A stretch of DNA of 64,000 nucleotides. Source: Rhodohalobacter sp. SW132 (GTDB lineage Bacteria > Bacteroidota > Rhodothermia > Balneolales > Balneolaceae). Both the position numbers and the translations under genes were made by a program. The stretch's first letter is position 1, and every line of letters begins with the position of its first letter. This document shows, in pieces, positions 9,607 through 20,800 of this stretch. The notes below the pieces were generated by a model. That model saw only the letters and a program-made list of their open reading frames with translations, was not told the origin of the DNA and searched no databases. Location of the stretch: positions 470,274 to 534,273 of the forward strand of contig NZ_QUOK01000003.1 of NCBI RefSeq assembly GCF_003390325.1, in the 5' to 3' direction.

Positions 9607-12600
9607 ATGCGTGATAATAGCTCTAAATATCCGAAAGAAAATAGAGAGGGAAATACGGGCATTTCAGAACTTATTAAGGAAAACCCGACCCAATCCGACG
9701 CAATAGAAATACCACAAATATCCTTACCCAAAGGTGGTGGTGCATTAAGGGGTATCGATGAAAAATTTGAGGTTAATGCTGCAAACGGAACAGCTGGATT
9801 TAGTATCCTCCTTCCGGTTACCCCCGGCCGTAACGGGTTTGCTCCTTCACTCACGCTAAGCTACAACTCAGGTGCCGGCAATAGTCCTTATGGATTAGGA
9901 TGGTCTCTTTCTTTACCTGCTATCCAGCGGAAAACGGATAATAAGCTTCCCCGATATCGGGATGGAAAAGAAGAGGATATTTTTATGTTTTCCGGGGCTG
10001 AAGACCTGGTACCATATTTAATAAAAAATGAAAGTGGCGAATGGGAGGCAAAAGAATTTACAAGAGAGGCTTATAGGGTAAAGCAGTATCGTCCCCGGGT
10101 GGAAGGAGGCTTTGCAAGAATAGAAAAGATCAATCACCACGCTCATGGTGTATATTGGAAGGTAACAACCAAAAAAAATATGGCCACGATTTTTGGCAGA
10201 AACCCCTCTGCCCGGATAGCAGATCCTGAGGATAATAGCCGCATTTTTCAATGGATGCCCGAGCTCAGCTATGATGACAAAGGCAACTGGATACGTTACC
10301 ATTATAAAAAGGACAGCAATTTAAACGAAGATGGCAGTTTAAATGAGGATGTAAGCATACCCGCCCATCTTTATGAAAAAAGCAGGAAATCGGGATTAGC
10401 TCCTTTTTCAAATGTTTATTTGAAAAAAGTCATCTACGGCAACCGTAACCCGTATTATGCTGATCCTTCAATGCCTTATGATCCTCCCCTTCCCGAGGAT
10501 GCGGATTATTTTTTTGAAGTGGTAATGGATTATGGTGAACACGATGAAACTACTCCTACCCCTTCAGAAGATATAGTATGGCAATATCGCCAGGATGCTT
10601 TTTCTTCATATCGCTCGGGATTTGAAATCAGAACAAACCGTTTATGCAAAAGGATCCTGATGTTTCACCATTTTGAAGAGGAAACGCAGCTGCATGGATA
10701 TAGAGAAAATGGAAATCCCATAGAATCCCCTTTTGGTGTCAATTACCTGGTTCGCTCACTGGACCTGCAGTATGAACCTGCCATTATAAACCGGCAATCT
10801 TTTTCCATAGATGGTACGAGTCCGGCTGAAGTGGTTTATCTGAGTTCTGTTACACAGAATGGATATATCCGGAAACCAGATGGCAGCTATTCTAAAAAAG
10901 CACTGCCTCCCATAGAGTTCACCTACGAAATGCTCAATTGGAATAGGGAAGTAAGGACTGTCAGCAAAGAAAACATCATGAATGCGCCAGTGGGGCTTAC
11001 CAATAATTACCAGTGGGTGGACCTGTATGGAGAAGGAATTTCTGGCATTCTTACCGAACAAGGAGGCGGCTGGTATTATAAAAGTAATTTAGGCGACGTG
11101 GAGGAGGACGGAGAAGTCACATTTACTCCGGCTCAAAAGGTAATTCCCAAACCTTCCTTTACCGGCCTGGGCAATGGAGTTTTATCTCTTCAGGATCTGG
11201 CCGCCAACGGAGAGAAACAGGTGGTGGTGAACACGCCTGGTTTGAAAGGTTATTATGAGCTTACCCATGATAACGGCTGGACGTCCTTTAAGGAGTTTGA
11301 ACAGATCGCCAATGTAGACCTGCAAGATCCGAATACACGATTGATCGACCTGAATGGGGATGGTCAGGCTGAACTGGTCGTAACGGAAGAAAATGTGTTT
11401 GTATGGTATGCTGCCGACGGTAAAAAGGGACACCATCCCGCACAAAGAACTCTCAAAACCTTTGATGAAGAAGAGGGTCCGGCTATTGTTTTTGCCGATT
11501 CGCAACAAACTATTTTTCTGGCCGATATGTCCGGGGATGGCCTTACGGATATTGCCCGAATACGCAATGGAGAGGTGTGCTACTGGGCTAATAAAGGCTA
11601 TGGAACATTTAGCGCCAAAGTCAGCATGAGCAATGCACCGGTTTTTGATTACCCGGACCAGTTTAATCCCCAATATTTACACCTGGCAGATGTAAGCGGA
11701 ACGGGTGCCACCGACATCATTTACCTGGGAAAGAATAAATTCAGGGCCTTTATTAACTTATGCGGCAATTCCTGGAGTGATGCCCATGAAATCGAACCCT
11801 TCTTATCGGTAGACAGCAATACCAAACTTTCGGTTACCGACCTGCTGGGTACCGGTACCTCCTGTATCGTTTGGTCTTCCGATCTGCCGGCTCATGCCAA
11901 TACTCCTATGCGTTACATCGACCTGATGGACAGTAAAAAGCCGCATGTAATGATCCATTACAGAAACAACCTGGGAAAAGAGACCCGGATGGAGTACAAA
12001 AGCTCTACTTATTTCTATTTGCAGGATAAACGGTCAGGCAAACCCTGGATCACCAAACTTCCTTTCCCGGTGCAGGTGGTGAACAGGTCGATTGTAGAAG
12101 AAAAAATTACTGACGTACGCTTTTCCAGTCAGTACCGCTATCACCACGGCTATTATGATCATCCGGAGCGGGAGTTTCGGGGTTTTGGCATGGTTGAGCA
12201 GATCGATACGGAATATTATCCGGAATGGAGCAGCAACAATGCCGGCAACCAGCTGGAAAAGGATGAAAAACTGTACCAGAAACCTGTACTGACCAAAACC
12301 TGGTTTCATACCGGCGCTTTTCTGGATCGGGAAAGGATTCTGGATCATTTTAAATCAGAATATTGGTTTGAAGAATATAACCGCTCTTTCCCCGATGCTC
12401 CTCTAACAGTTGCAGAGCCGGAACTTTCGGATGCCACAATAGAAGTTTCTGCATTTCTTCATGATGCCGGAACTACGGTACTGAATACGGATGAATGGCG
12501 GGAAGCCTTGCGGTCCTGCAAGGGCATGACCCTGCGGCAGGAGGTGTTCGCCCTGGATGGTGAAGAGACTGACCCTGATTCTTTAATCAAGCAAGCGAAA

Positions 12601-15600
12601 CCTTTTTCCGTGGCAACCCATAATTCCCAAATACAAATGCTGCAGCAAAAAGGTAACAACCGCCATGCAGTTTTTATGGTAACCGAAAAGGAGACAATCG
12701 CCATACAGTATGAAAGAAATGAAGCCGATCCCCGCATCGCACATACCCTGAATGTATCCATAGACGACATGGGGAACGTCCTGGAATCCGCCTCCGTGGT
12801 ATATCCCAGGAAAATAGAAGCCTTAAACCATTCCATAAACGCACTTGAAACGCGCATTAACAGCTTGTCCTATGAAAGAGAAGAGGAAAGAACGGCTGTT
12901 TTAGCTGCCGTAGACAATTTAAGTATAGAACAAGCTAAAACACTCATAACATATACGGTACATAAACTGACAGATGATATCCTGGAGGCGGATGTGTACA
13001 GGTTACGACTCCCCTGTGAAACCAAAATCTATGAAATTACGGGTTTAAGCCGGACAGGCCAACTTTTCCAGATAGAAGATTTTAATACCCTTATCGGTGA
13101 AGATAATGTTATTGGATATAATGGCTCCCCCGATCCTTTATCGGTTCAACTTCGCCCGATCGAACATATCCAAAGCACATATTATAACAATGACCTGACC
13201 GCTGAGCTGGGTCTGGAGGAACACGGGAATCATGGCATTCCCTTTCAGACATATCAACTTGCCTGGACACCGGATTTGCTGGCGGAAATTTTTGAAGATA
13301 AACTTCCCTCAGCCACAGTTGACCTGGAAAACCTGCTCAGTGACAACGACGATAATACAGACGGTGACCAAAGCTACAGCCAGTGCCGCTTTGTACACCG
13401 GGGGGATGATAACTGGTGGATCCGCTCCGGCACCACCCATTTTTACCAGAATACCGCTGAGACTTTTACTGATATGCAGGATCGTTTCTTTACCCCGCAG
13501 ACTTTTCTCGATCCTTTCGGCTCCGAAACCCGGGTATCCTATTATAAGGATTACTTCCTTTTGATGGATACTTCGACGAATGCCATTGGTAATGAAATAG
13601 CGGTGGAAGAGTTTAATTTCCGCACCCTATCCCCCACAAGAATGCGGGACATCAACGATAATCTCTCCGAAGTGCTGGTGGATGAGCTGGGTCTGGTAAA
13701 AGCTATGTCCATGCTCGGAAAAGGAGAACAGGCGGATAATCTTCATGGGTTATCCGATTTTATGACTGTTGATGAACCGGACCAAATTACCGGATATTTT
13801 TCCTTGTCAGATACAGCCGATTTGAGAAACCATGCCCGGGCACTGCTCCAAAATGCTACGGCTCGCTTTGTTTATGATTTCAATCGCTATGCAAATTCCA
13901 TGGATCTCCTTGAAGATCAGGAAAGAGATAATCCGGAAGCGGGTCCTTGCGAACAGGTAAAATTACTTCCAATAGTTGTAGGCTCAATCCTAAGGGAGCG
14001 TCATGTTCAGGATGTATTGAACGATCCTGTCCTGACGGAAAGCCCGCTTCAGCTAAGCTTTGAATATTCAGACGGCCTGGGCAATGTAGCCATGAAAAAA
14101 GTGCAGGCGGAACCCGGACCTGCTCTGCGATTGAACATACAGCCCGACTGCAGTTACACCATTGAAACCGTTGACACCGGCGCTGATGATCAACTTCGCT
14201 GGATCGGCAGCGGACGAACCGTCTTAAACAACAAAGGGAATCCTGTTAAGCAATATGAGCCGTATTTTTCCGTCAGCCCGTTTTATGAAGACGCCAAAGA
14301 ACTGGTAGAACGTGGGGTAACACCTATAATCCATTATGATGTGGCAGGCCGGAATATAAGAACAGAACTGCCGGATGGTACCTTTACCCGAGTCGAATTC
14401 GATCCCTGGCAGCAGGCCACCTTTGACACCAGTGATACCGTGCTGGAAACCGATGCCCCTTCTGCTTCCGGGAATACCTGGTACGAAGCGAGATTAACGG
14501 GCGCCATGGGCGCGGCAGCCCAACAGGCAGCCGAAAAATCAGCCGTTCACAGCGGCACACCCAGCAGGGTATTTCTGGATACCCTGGGGAGGCCAATCCT
14601 TAGCCTGGAGCATAACCGGTGGAATATACATAGGGACGGAGCTACAGAATCATTTGAAGAGATCTACGGCACTTTTATTCATTTGGATATAGAGGGCAAT
14701 GCACGATCTGTTGTAGATGGGCGTGGAAACACGGTAATGAGCTGGAAGTACGATATTCTCGGGCACCGGGTATACCAGGAGAGCATGGATACAGGAAGGC
14801 GCTGGATGCTGAACAATGTGGCCGGCAACCCTATTCAAAGCTGGGATGAGCGGGGGCATATTTTGCGGTACACTTATGACATTTTACAAAGGCCGCTTGC
14901 TACTCATATCTCGGATGGCGATGGAGAAACGCACCTGGACCATACCATTGCCCGGATATTTTATGGTGAAGGGGAAACCGATGACAAAGCCAGAAATCTC
15001 CGGGGACAAGCCTACCGGCTTTACGACTCAAGCGGATTGCTGCAAAATGACACATTTGATTTTAAAGGTGGCCTGCTGACAGGAACCCGGCAACTGGCAT
15101 CGGACCCTGAAGCAGAAGTCATTGATTGGCCCGAACATCCTGCGGATAGTCTGCTGGATAGCGAAAGATTTACCAAAAATACTCGCTATGATGCCCTGGG
15201 ACGGATTGTGCGGCTGGAAAATTGGCACAGCGCTAATACTAAAACTGGTATTTATATCCCACAATATAATGCCCGAGGTGTCCTGCAAAGTGAAAATTTT
15301 GGATTGGATGGCTCAAGCACACCGGCAATCGCAGATATCCAATACAATGAAAAAGGACAGCGAACAAGAATTCAGTATGGAAATGACACGGTAACCCGCT
15401 ACGAGTATGACCCGCTGACCAACCGGCTCTTATTATTACGAACCACATCGGACCGCGGCAGTACGCTACACCAGGAGTTGCACTATACCTATGATGCATC
15501 AGGCAATATCACCGAAATACGGGATGATGCTTATCGGGTTACCTATTTTGATAACGTGCGCATAGAACCCCGCAGCCGTTACACCTACGACAGCCTCTAT

Positions 15601-17478
15601 CGCCTGATCGAGGCCAGAGGCAGGGAAAACAGCAGCTTTAATGAAGCGCCTTCCCGGCAGGAACCGGATGCCATCCCGAATGTTACCTTCCCGGAAAATG
15701 ACGCAACCGTTTCCCGCAACTATGTCCAATCTTATACATATGATGTTGCAGGCAATATACTGGAAATGCGGCACCGCGCCGGAACGGGAAGTTTCAGCTT
15801 ACGCTGGACGAGAAATTACGAATATGCACCTGACAGCAACCGGTTAACCAGGACCTCTACCAATAGCGATTCTTCTGGAGTGAATTACGACTACGATGCC
15901 CACGGCAGTATGCTCAATCTGATCAACTCACCTGATGATTTCCGTATGAGCAGGGATTATCGCGACATGATCCATACGGTAAACCTGGGCGGCGGTGGAA
16001 GAGCCTATTACCAGTATGACAGCAACAAGCAACGGACCCGAAAGCGTATTGAGCGATTGAACGGTACTATAGAAGAACGCATCTATCTTGAAGGCATGGA
16101 GATATACCGCAGGACCACAAATGGAGGCAGTCCTGAAGAAGAAATTGAAACCCATCACCTGTTTGCAGACGACCAGCGGGTACTGATCGTGGAAGATGTA
16201 AAATTTTCCGGCACGTCAGGTTTACCGGAAGCTGTTTTATTCCGTTACCAATACAGCAATCATTTGGGATCGGTAGGACTGGAGCTTAACCAGGCCGGAC
16301 AGTTGATTTCCTATGAAGAATACCACCCCTATGGCACCACAGCGTATCGTGCAAAAGGAGCCGATGTCCAATCCGTAGCCAAGCGCTACCGCTATACCGG
16401 TATGGAGCGGGATGAGGAGACTGGATTGAGTTATCACACGGCGAGGTATTATCTGTCCTGGTTAGGGAGGTGGGGAAGTGCGGATCCGATAGGGATAGAA
16501 GGAGGCGAAAATGTATATACTATTGCTAATAATAATCCTATCAGGTACACAGATTCTTCAGGGTTACAACCGAATGATGAAACAGAAACGGAATCAGCAA
16601 CAGCGAACTCTGCTGCGGAACCTGATGAAGGTTTGGGCAGCTATGAAGTTGAGCGGGAAGAATTTGATTGGGACGGGGAGTTATTTTTCGGGAGAAGAAA
16701 CCCCTATTCGTTAGTTCCTCCTCTCGATTTTCCGATTTTGGATCCAGAGTTGCTGACTTTGAGACCTCCAGGTCTTTTTTTACCCGTGCTAACCCCGGAA
16801 GGAGACGAGATTTTCGCACTAATACCACCTTTTAATCCACCTTCATGTGGATCTATCCCTTGTCGTATATCAGATGCTATCCAGGAAGGAGCCAGAGAAT
16901 ATGCAGTAGAAAGCGGTACGACGGATTCTCAGTTTAGACAAGCTATAGAACAAGAGCGGCAACGAGAAGAAGCTGCATTTCGGACTATTACAGGCCAGGA
17001 ACCTGATACTCCCGATTTAGGAGAAACTCTGGGACGAGTAGGTTTAGATATTGCTGAACGTGCAGGCTTTGTGGAAGACCTGAAAAATTATGCGCTTGGT
17101 GAAGGGCTTCCTCTGTCGATTATATTGGGTGTAGGTTATCTCACTTACGGTGCTTTCAGGACAGGTATTGAAGTGGATGGCACTCATCTTACTGATTCAC
17201 TTAATACTCTGAGCAGTATTGTGCCAGAAGTGCCTATAGGAGATTGGGCATTAAGATTCCCTGGATCGGATGCTGTTACTGTTCCTGGAGTATCGGAATT
17301 ACCAGGAGAAGATGTCATTGGGTTTGGGCTTGGAGTGTCTTATACACCAGGTGGTGAAGAATCAGGAGTGAAACTTCTATTTGATACAAATACCCGTGCC
17401 AACATCCGGGATATAAGCCGATCACGATACGAGTTTAATGTGGGAATAGAATTAAACTTAGATCGTATTTTGCCCTGA
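9607..17478 (+). CDS. TcB-TcC fusion toxin (SpvB domain, beta-propeller, RHS shell, variable C-terminus)
   Basis: A 2,623-residue protein that joins what are usually two genes. Residues about 35-330 are an SpvB-type domain, starting with the ISLPKGGGALRGIDEKFEVN signature and the PSLTLSYNSGAGNSPYGLGW block. Residues about 575-770 carry FG-GAP/VCBS-like repeats (LIDLNGDGQAEL, LADMSGDGLTDI, LADVSGTGATDI) as in the TcB beta-propeller that docks on TcA. YD/RHS repeats run from about residue 1575, and the RHS core ends near 2270-2318 with the YHTARYYLSWLGRWGSADP block and NNNPIRYTDSSGL. The RHS shell encapsulates the C-terminal toxin, which is cut off and passed through TcA. The ATG at 9607 is the first plausible start before the SpvB domain. 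It sits 5' of the one-piece TcA on the same strand. Confidence 0.92.
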   Translation: MRDNSSKYPKENREGNTGISELIKENPTQSDAIEIPQISLPKGGGALRGIDEKFEVNAANGTAGFSILLPVTPGRNGFAPSLTLSYNSGAGNSPYGLGWSLSLPAIQRKTDNKLPRYRDGKEEDIFMFSGAEDLVPYLIKNESGEWEAKEFTREAYRVKQYRPRVEGGFARIEKINHHAHGVYWKVTTKKNMATIFGRNPSARIADPEDNSRIFQWMPELSYDDKGNWIRYHYKKDSNLNEDGSLNEDVSIPAHLYEKSRKSGLAPFSNVYLKKVIYGNRNPYYADPSMPYDPPLPEDADYFFEVVMDYGEHDETTPTPSEDIVWQYRQDAFSSYRSGFEIRTNRLCKRILMFHHFEEETQLHGYRENGNPIESPFGVNYLVRSLDLQYEPAIINRQSFSIDGTSPAEVVYLSSVTQNGYIRKPDGSYSKKALPPIEFTYEMLNWNREVRTVSKENIMNAPVGLTNNYQWVDLYGEGISGILTEQGGGWYYKSNLGDVEEDGEVTFTPAQKVIPKPSFTGLGNGVLSLQDLAANGEKQVVVNTPGLKGYYELTHDNGWTSFKEFEQIANVDLQDPNTRLIDLNGDGQAELVVTEENVFVWYAADGKKGHHPAQRTLKTFDEEEGPAIVFADSQQTIFLADMSGDGLTDIARIRNGEVCYWANKGYGTFSAKVSMSNAPVFDYPDQFNPQYLHLADVSGTGATDIIYLGKNKFRAFINLCGNSWSDAHEIEPFLSVDSNTKLSVTDLLGTGTSCIVWSSDLPAHANTPMRYIDLMDSKKPHVMIHYRNNLGKETRMEYKSSTYFYLQDKRSGKPWITKLPFPVQVVNRSIVEEKITDVRFSSQYRYHHGYYDHPEREFRGFGMVEQIDTEYYPEWSSNNAGNQLEKDEKLYQKPVLTKTWFHTGAFLDRERILDHFKSEYWFEEYNRSFPDAPLTVAEPELSDATIEVSAFLHDAGTTVLNTDEWREALRSCKGMTLRQEVFALDGEETDPDSLIKQAKPFSVATHNSQIQMLQQKGNNRHAVFMVTEKETIAIQYERNEADPRIAHTLNVSIDDMGNVLESASVVYPRKIEALNHSINALETRINSLSYEREEERTAVLAAVDNLSIEQAKTLITYTVHKLTDDILEADVYRLRLPCETKIYEITGLSRTGQLFQIEDFNTLIGEDNVIGYNGSPDPLSVQLRPIEHIQSTYYNNDLTAELGLEEHGNHGIPFQTYQLAWTPDLLAEIFEDKLPSATVDLENLLSDNDDNTDGDQSYSQCRFVHRGDDNWWIRSGTTHFYQNTAETFTDMQDRFFTPQTFLDPFGSETRVSYYKDYFLLMDTSTNAIGNEIAVEEFNFRTLSPTRMRDINDNLSEVLVDELGLVKAMSMLGKGEQADNLHGLSDFMTVDEPDQITGYFSLSDTADLRNHARALLQNATARFVYDFNRYANSMDLLEDQERDNPEAGPCEQVKLLPIVVGSILRERHVQDVLNDPVLTESPLQLSFEYSDGLGNVAMKKVQAEPGPALRLNIQPDCSYTIETVDTGADDQLRWIGSGRTVLNNKGNPVKQYEPYFSVSPFYEDAKELVERGVTPIIHYDVAGRNIRTELPDGTFTRVEFDPWQQATFDTSDTVLETDAPSASGNTWYEARLTGAMGAAAQQAAEKSAVHSGTPSRVFLDTLGRPILSLEHNRWNIHRDGATESFEEIYGTFIHLDIEGNARSVVDGRGNTVMSWKYDILGHRVYQESMDTGRRWMLNNVAGNPIQSWDERGHILRYTYDILQRPLATHISDGDGETHLDHTIARIFYGEGETDDKARNLRGQAYRLYDSSGLLQNDTFDFKGGLLTGTRQLASDPEAEVIDWPEHPADSLLDSERFTKNTRYDALGRIVRLENWHSANTKTGIYIPQYNARGVLQSENFGLDGSSTPAIADIQYNEKGQRTRIQYGNDTVTRYEYDPLTNRLLLLRTTSDRGSTLHQELHYTYDASGNITEIRDDAYRVTYFDNVRIEPRSRYTYDSLYRLIEARGRENSSFNEAPSRQEPDAIPNVTFPENDATVSRNYVQSYTYDVAGNILEMRHRAGTGSFSLRWTRNYEYAPDSNRLTRTSTNSDSSGVNYDYDAHGSMLNLINSPDDFRMSRDYRDMIHTVNLGGGGRAYYQYDSNKQRTRKRIERLNGTIEERIYLEGMEIYRRTTNGGSPEEEIETHHLFADDQRVLIVEDVKFSGTSGLPEAVLFRYQYSNHLGSVGLELNQAGQLISYEEYHPYGTTAYRAKGADVQSVAKRYRYTGMERDEETGLSYHTARYYLSWLGRWGSADPIGIEGGENVYTIANNNPIRYTDSSGLQPNDETETESATANSAAEPDEGLGSYEVEREEFDWDGELFFGRRNPYSLVPPLDFPILDPELLTLRPPGLFLPVLTPEGDEIFALIPPFNPPSCGSIPCRISDAIQEGAREYAVESGTTDSQFRQAIEQERQREEAAFRTITGQEPDTPDLGETLGRVGLDIAERAGFVEDLKNYALGEGLPLSIILGVGYLTYGAFRTGIEVDGTHLTDSLNTLSSIVPEVPIGDWALRFPGSDAVTVPGVSELPGEDVIGFGLGVSYTPGGEESGVKLLFDTNTRANIRDISRSRYEFNVGIELNLDRILP
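16564..17478 (+). other. Variable C-terminal toxin domain of the TcB-TcC fusion (unrecognised)
   Basis: The roughly 304 residues that follow the conserved RHS core. The sequence begins with an acidic linker, continues with a proline-rich hydrophobic stretch (about residues 2360-2420 of the whole protein), then a charged helical part, and ends in alternating short strands rich in Gly and Val. Codon and base use is visibly more AT-rich than in the RHS core, as expected for a swapped effector. I recognise no ADP-ribosyltransferase, deamidase, nuclease or glycosyltransferase signature. No immunity-like gene follows, which is normal for Tc toxins. Confidence 0.6.
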
Positions 17479-17647
17479 TTTATATAGCAAACCTCTTTTA
17501 AAAAGAAAAAAAGCAAGATTTCATTAACCAAAAATAAACTATAAAAAATAAAATATGATCACCATTTACACAGAATAAGCTTTAGTACCGGGAAGTAGGA
17601 TTCCTTCATAGCGCGGCTAAATCGCATCCTTGTACGTGCTGGAATAA

Positions 17648-17854
17648 CTCTCCAGCATTTTAGAGCCCGTCAACTTTACGGAGGATACCCAGGCAGTCCC
17701 TTTCCAACTTTTAGCAGGATTACGGTCTGGAGCCTACCGGCTTTTTGATGGCCCCACCGCCAATATGCTGAAGCTGGAACATTTTGAAGTTCCTATCAAA
17801 AACAGTTTTAAATGGTTTAACCTAATAAATCAAAATTATCATGCCGACTTATAA
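17648..17854 (+). pseudogene. Unrecognised gene fragment between the two Tc genes
   Basis: The gap between the Tc genes contains a 68-codon open stretch without a proper start, reading LEPVNFTEDTQAVPF, then LLAGLRSGAYRLFDGPTANM and LEHFEVP before its stop inside the next gene. The residue composition looks like real protein rather than random frame. It begins right after an in-frame stop and overlaps the start of the TcA gene in another frame, so it is best read as the tail of a deleted gene. I do not recognise the family. Confidence 0.35.
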
Positions 17855-20800
17855 AATCGAAGGTCAAATAATAGAGAGAACAAGTGGAAAGTTGATAACT
17901 AAAGCCCAGGTCACTCTTACGGTTAAATTCAACGGGCAAACCATCCAGGAAACAAAAGCTAAAGTTGAACAGGATGGTTTCTTCCGGATGTCGTTCTACA
18001 ACGAATTTATCCAGCTGGGGACAAAAGCTAACTTCCGGGTTGAAGATCAAAACGGCAAGAACCTGCCGACAGATTTTAGCCTGGCATTACGTCCAGGTCG
18101 GCAACTGGTTCGTGTCAAAATTCCCGTTACCGTTCCCGGTAAACAATACACTGTCCAGGGAACCATCACTGACCAAAACAACAAACCCATCAAAGGTTTG
18201 CTGGTAAAAGCTTTCAGCCTGAACCCTCAAACACCTGAAAACCTGTTGGGTATTCCTGTCTATACCGATGACAAGGGGAGATATAAAATCACCTATAAAG
18301 ATGGAGATTTCCGAATTGGAGACCGGGAAAGTGGTGGGGCGAATATTATTATTCAGGTATTCTCACCCGAAGGTAAACTGCTGGGAAGGTCCAATAGACA
18401 TGATAATTCTCCGCAACATACCACGATCAACATGAAAGTGGATTATACCCCTGTTACTGAGACAGAAAAAGAATTGATGGTATCGGGCAAAATCCAATTG
18501 CAGGACGGACAAGCAGCCCGGCGATTTTTTGTGCAAGCTTTTGATAAAGATTTGCGGTCTGAAGAATTATTGGGAGAAGGAATAACCGATAGTAAAGGAA
18601 CGTACGCCATTACCTATTCTTCTACATCCTTCATCAGAGCTGAGCGTGGGAATGCTGATGTTTTTATCAAAGTATTCGATCCTAAAAATAGACCCGTTGG
18701 AGTATCTGATATTTTATTTAATGCACCTGCCAGGGCTACCGTTGATTTTCAGGTCAAAGCAGATGAAGTTCAACCATTGTCGGAGTTTGAACTGGTTCGA
18801 TTATTTGTATCCCCGTTGCTAACAGATATTGCCATTAATAAATTGGATGAATCTGATAAGCATCAGGATATCTCTTTTTTAAGTGGGGAAACAGGATATT
18901 CCAAAGACCAAATTCAGCATTTTGTCCAGGCACATTATTTTGAAGCAGACAGCAAAATAGATGCTCCGTTTTGGTATGTGGTATTAGGCATTTCGTTTTA
19001 TGAAGATGTGGTATTTAACAACCTGGAAGAACAACGTGGGCAAATCAGCGAAAGGCTTAGTCAGTTGGATGAGCGAAGCCTCCGTAAAGAATTGAGGATT
19101 GCCTTTACAACCAATAAAATTGAAACCGTTTCGGAAGAAGTTGTCGAAAGGTGGATTCAGTTATATAATGATCATGTAGCCACTCTGGAAGTAACGACTA
19201 AAGATACCTTTACCAAAAAGGCATTGGAAGAAGTTGGTATAAATGGAAAGGAAAAGCAGGTAAAGTTTGCCAAAGCTTTCAATAAATACAAAACGTTCTC
19301 GCCCGAACTAATCGATGAACTCAAAAAAGACAGGTTCAAAGTTTCTGAAATCAATAATCTGCAAACTTCCTATGAACTTAGCGGGTTTACAAATGCCGAT
19401 TTCGAAATGGTTAAGTCCATTAAGCGAAATTTCGATGTCAGAGAACCCAGGGATATTCGCTTGCTGGCCAAAAAAAGTCAAAAAGAATGGACTGATCTGG
19501 TGAAAGAGTCAAGTGGATCCAATCCCTTGCAGGTGCCTTTGGATTTGGTCATCCCTAAAGACCAGAAGAAAGATTTCACTGAAATTTATGGTAAAACACT
19601 TCACAAGCAATTCAGTACCGCTTTTCCAACCATGGCGTTTTCCGGTAGTTTGGACAGAGCAATGGAATCACAAACTGTATCAGGTTTGAAGAATCCTCGA
19701 AAAGTGAAAAAAGTGATTGATTCAAACCCGGACTTTGAATTTTTGACAACCCCTATTGATGAATTTGCACGAAAAAATGATGATTTAAAGAAAGACGAAA
19801 ATTTAAAGTTGGAGTTCAAAGCGGTTCAGAGAGTGTTTAAGTTAACACCCGATTTTCAGGCGACCAACACACTGATGAAGGACAATCTGCATTCTGCCCA
19901 CGGTATTTACAAGATGGGGGAATCAGAATTTATCCGAAAATATGAGAATGAACCCGGGTTCACCAGGGAAAGAGCACGGACTACTTGGCGAAAAGCAGAA
20001 GCTACTCATGCTGCTACGACCGTGTTAATTGCAGAATTACAAGCAACACAAAATGCAGGGGCTATCGCTGCTTTCAATGTGGGAAATGATGCGGTTTCGG
20101 ATTTTCCCAACTGGAATAACCTGTTCAAGGGAGGAGACGTTTGTGAATGCAAACATTGTCGTTCTGTTTATAGTCCGGCTGCTTATTTCACCGACCTCTT
20201 AATGTTTTTAAAAGAAAGAAGGCCTAATGGTATCCCTGTAAAAGATATCCTTTTTAACCGTCGTCCGGATCTGGGGTATTTAGAATTGAATTGTGAAAAT
20301 GCCAATGTTACCCTTCCCTACATTGATGTGGTCAATGAAGTGCTGGAGGCTGTTGTGGCAGATGGTGAAAATGATAAGGAACTGCCAGGATTTACAACCA
20401 TTGACGATTCTGATTTAGAGCTGGCTAAAGAAGATGTCTTTACCGCACTGCAAGGCGAGAAATTAAGTATTGGAGAAAACATTCACCTTGCCAGGATCGG
20501 CAGTACAGACAACTGGGTATTGCATTCCGACACCATCACATATCTGCTGAAGAAGAAAGGGGGTTCTAATTATTTTGCAAGAATACTCAGGAACACAAAA
20601 GCAAAATCCGATGAGCTTCGGGCAAACCCTCAGTATGTAAATCCTGTCGCTTACCAGAAACTGAGTGCTGCTAAATTCCCGTTTGCCTTGCCATTTGACC
20701 TATTCGGAGAAGAAGTAAAAGCTTCTTTTGATAAGGTGAAAATTAACCGGTGGGAATTGATGCAATTGTTCAAAGGGAATACTGCCCCTAACAATGCAAC

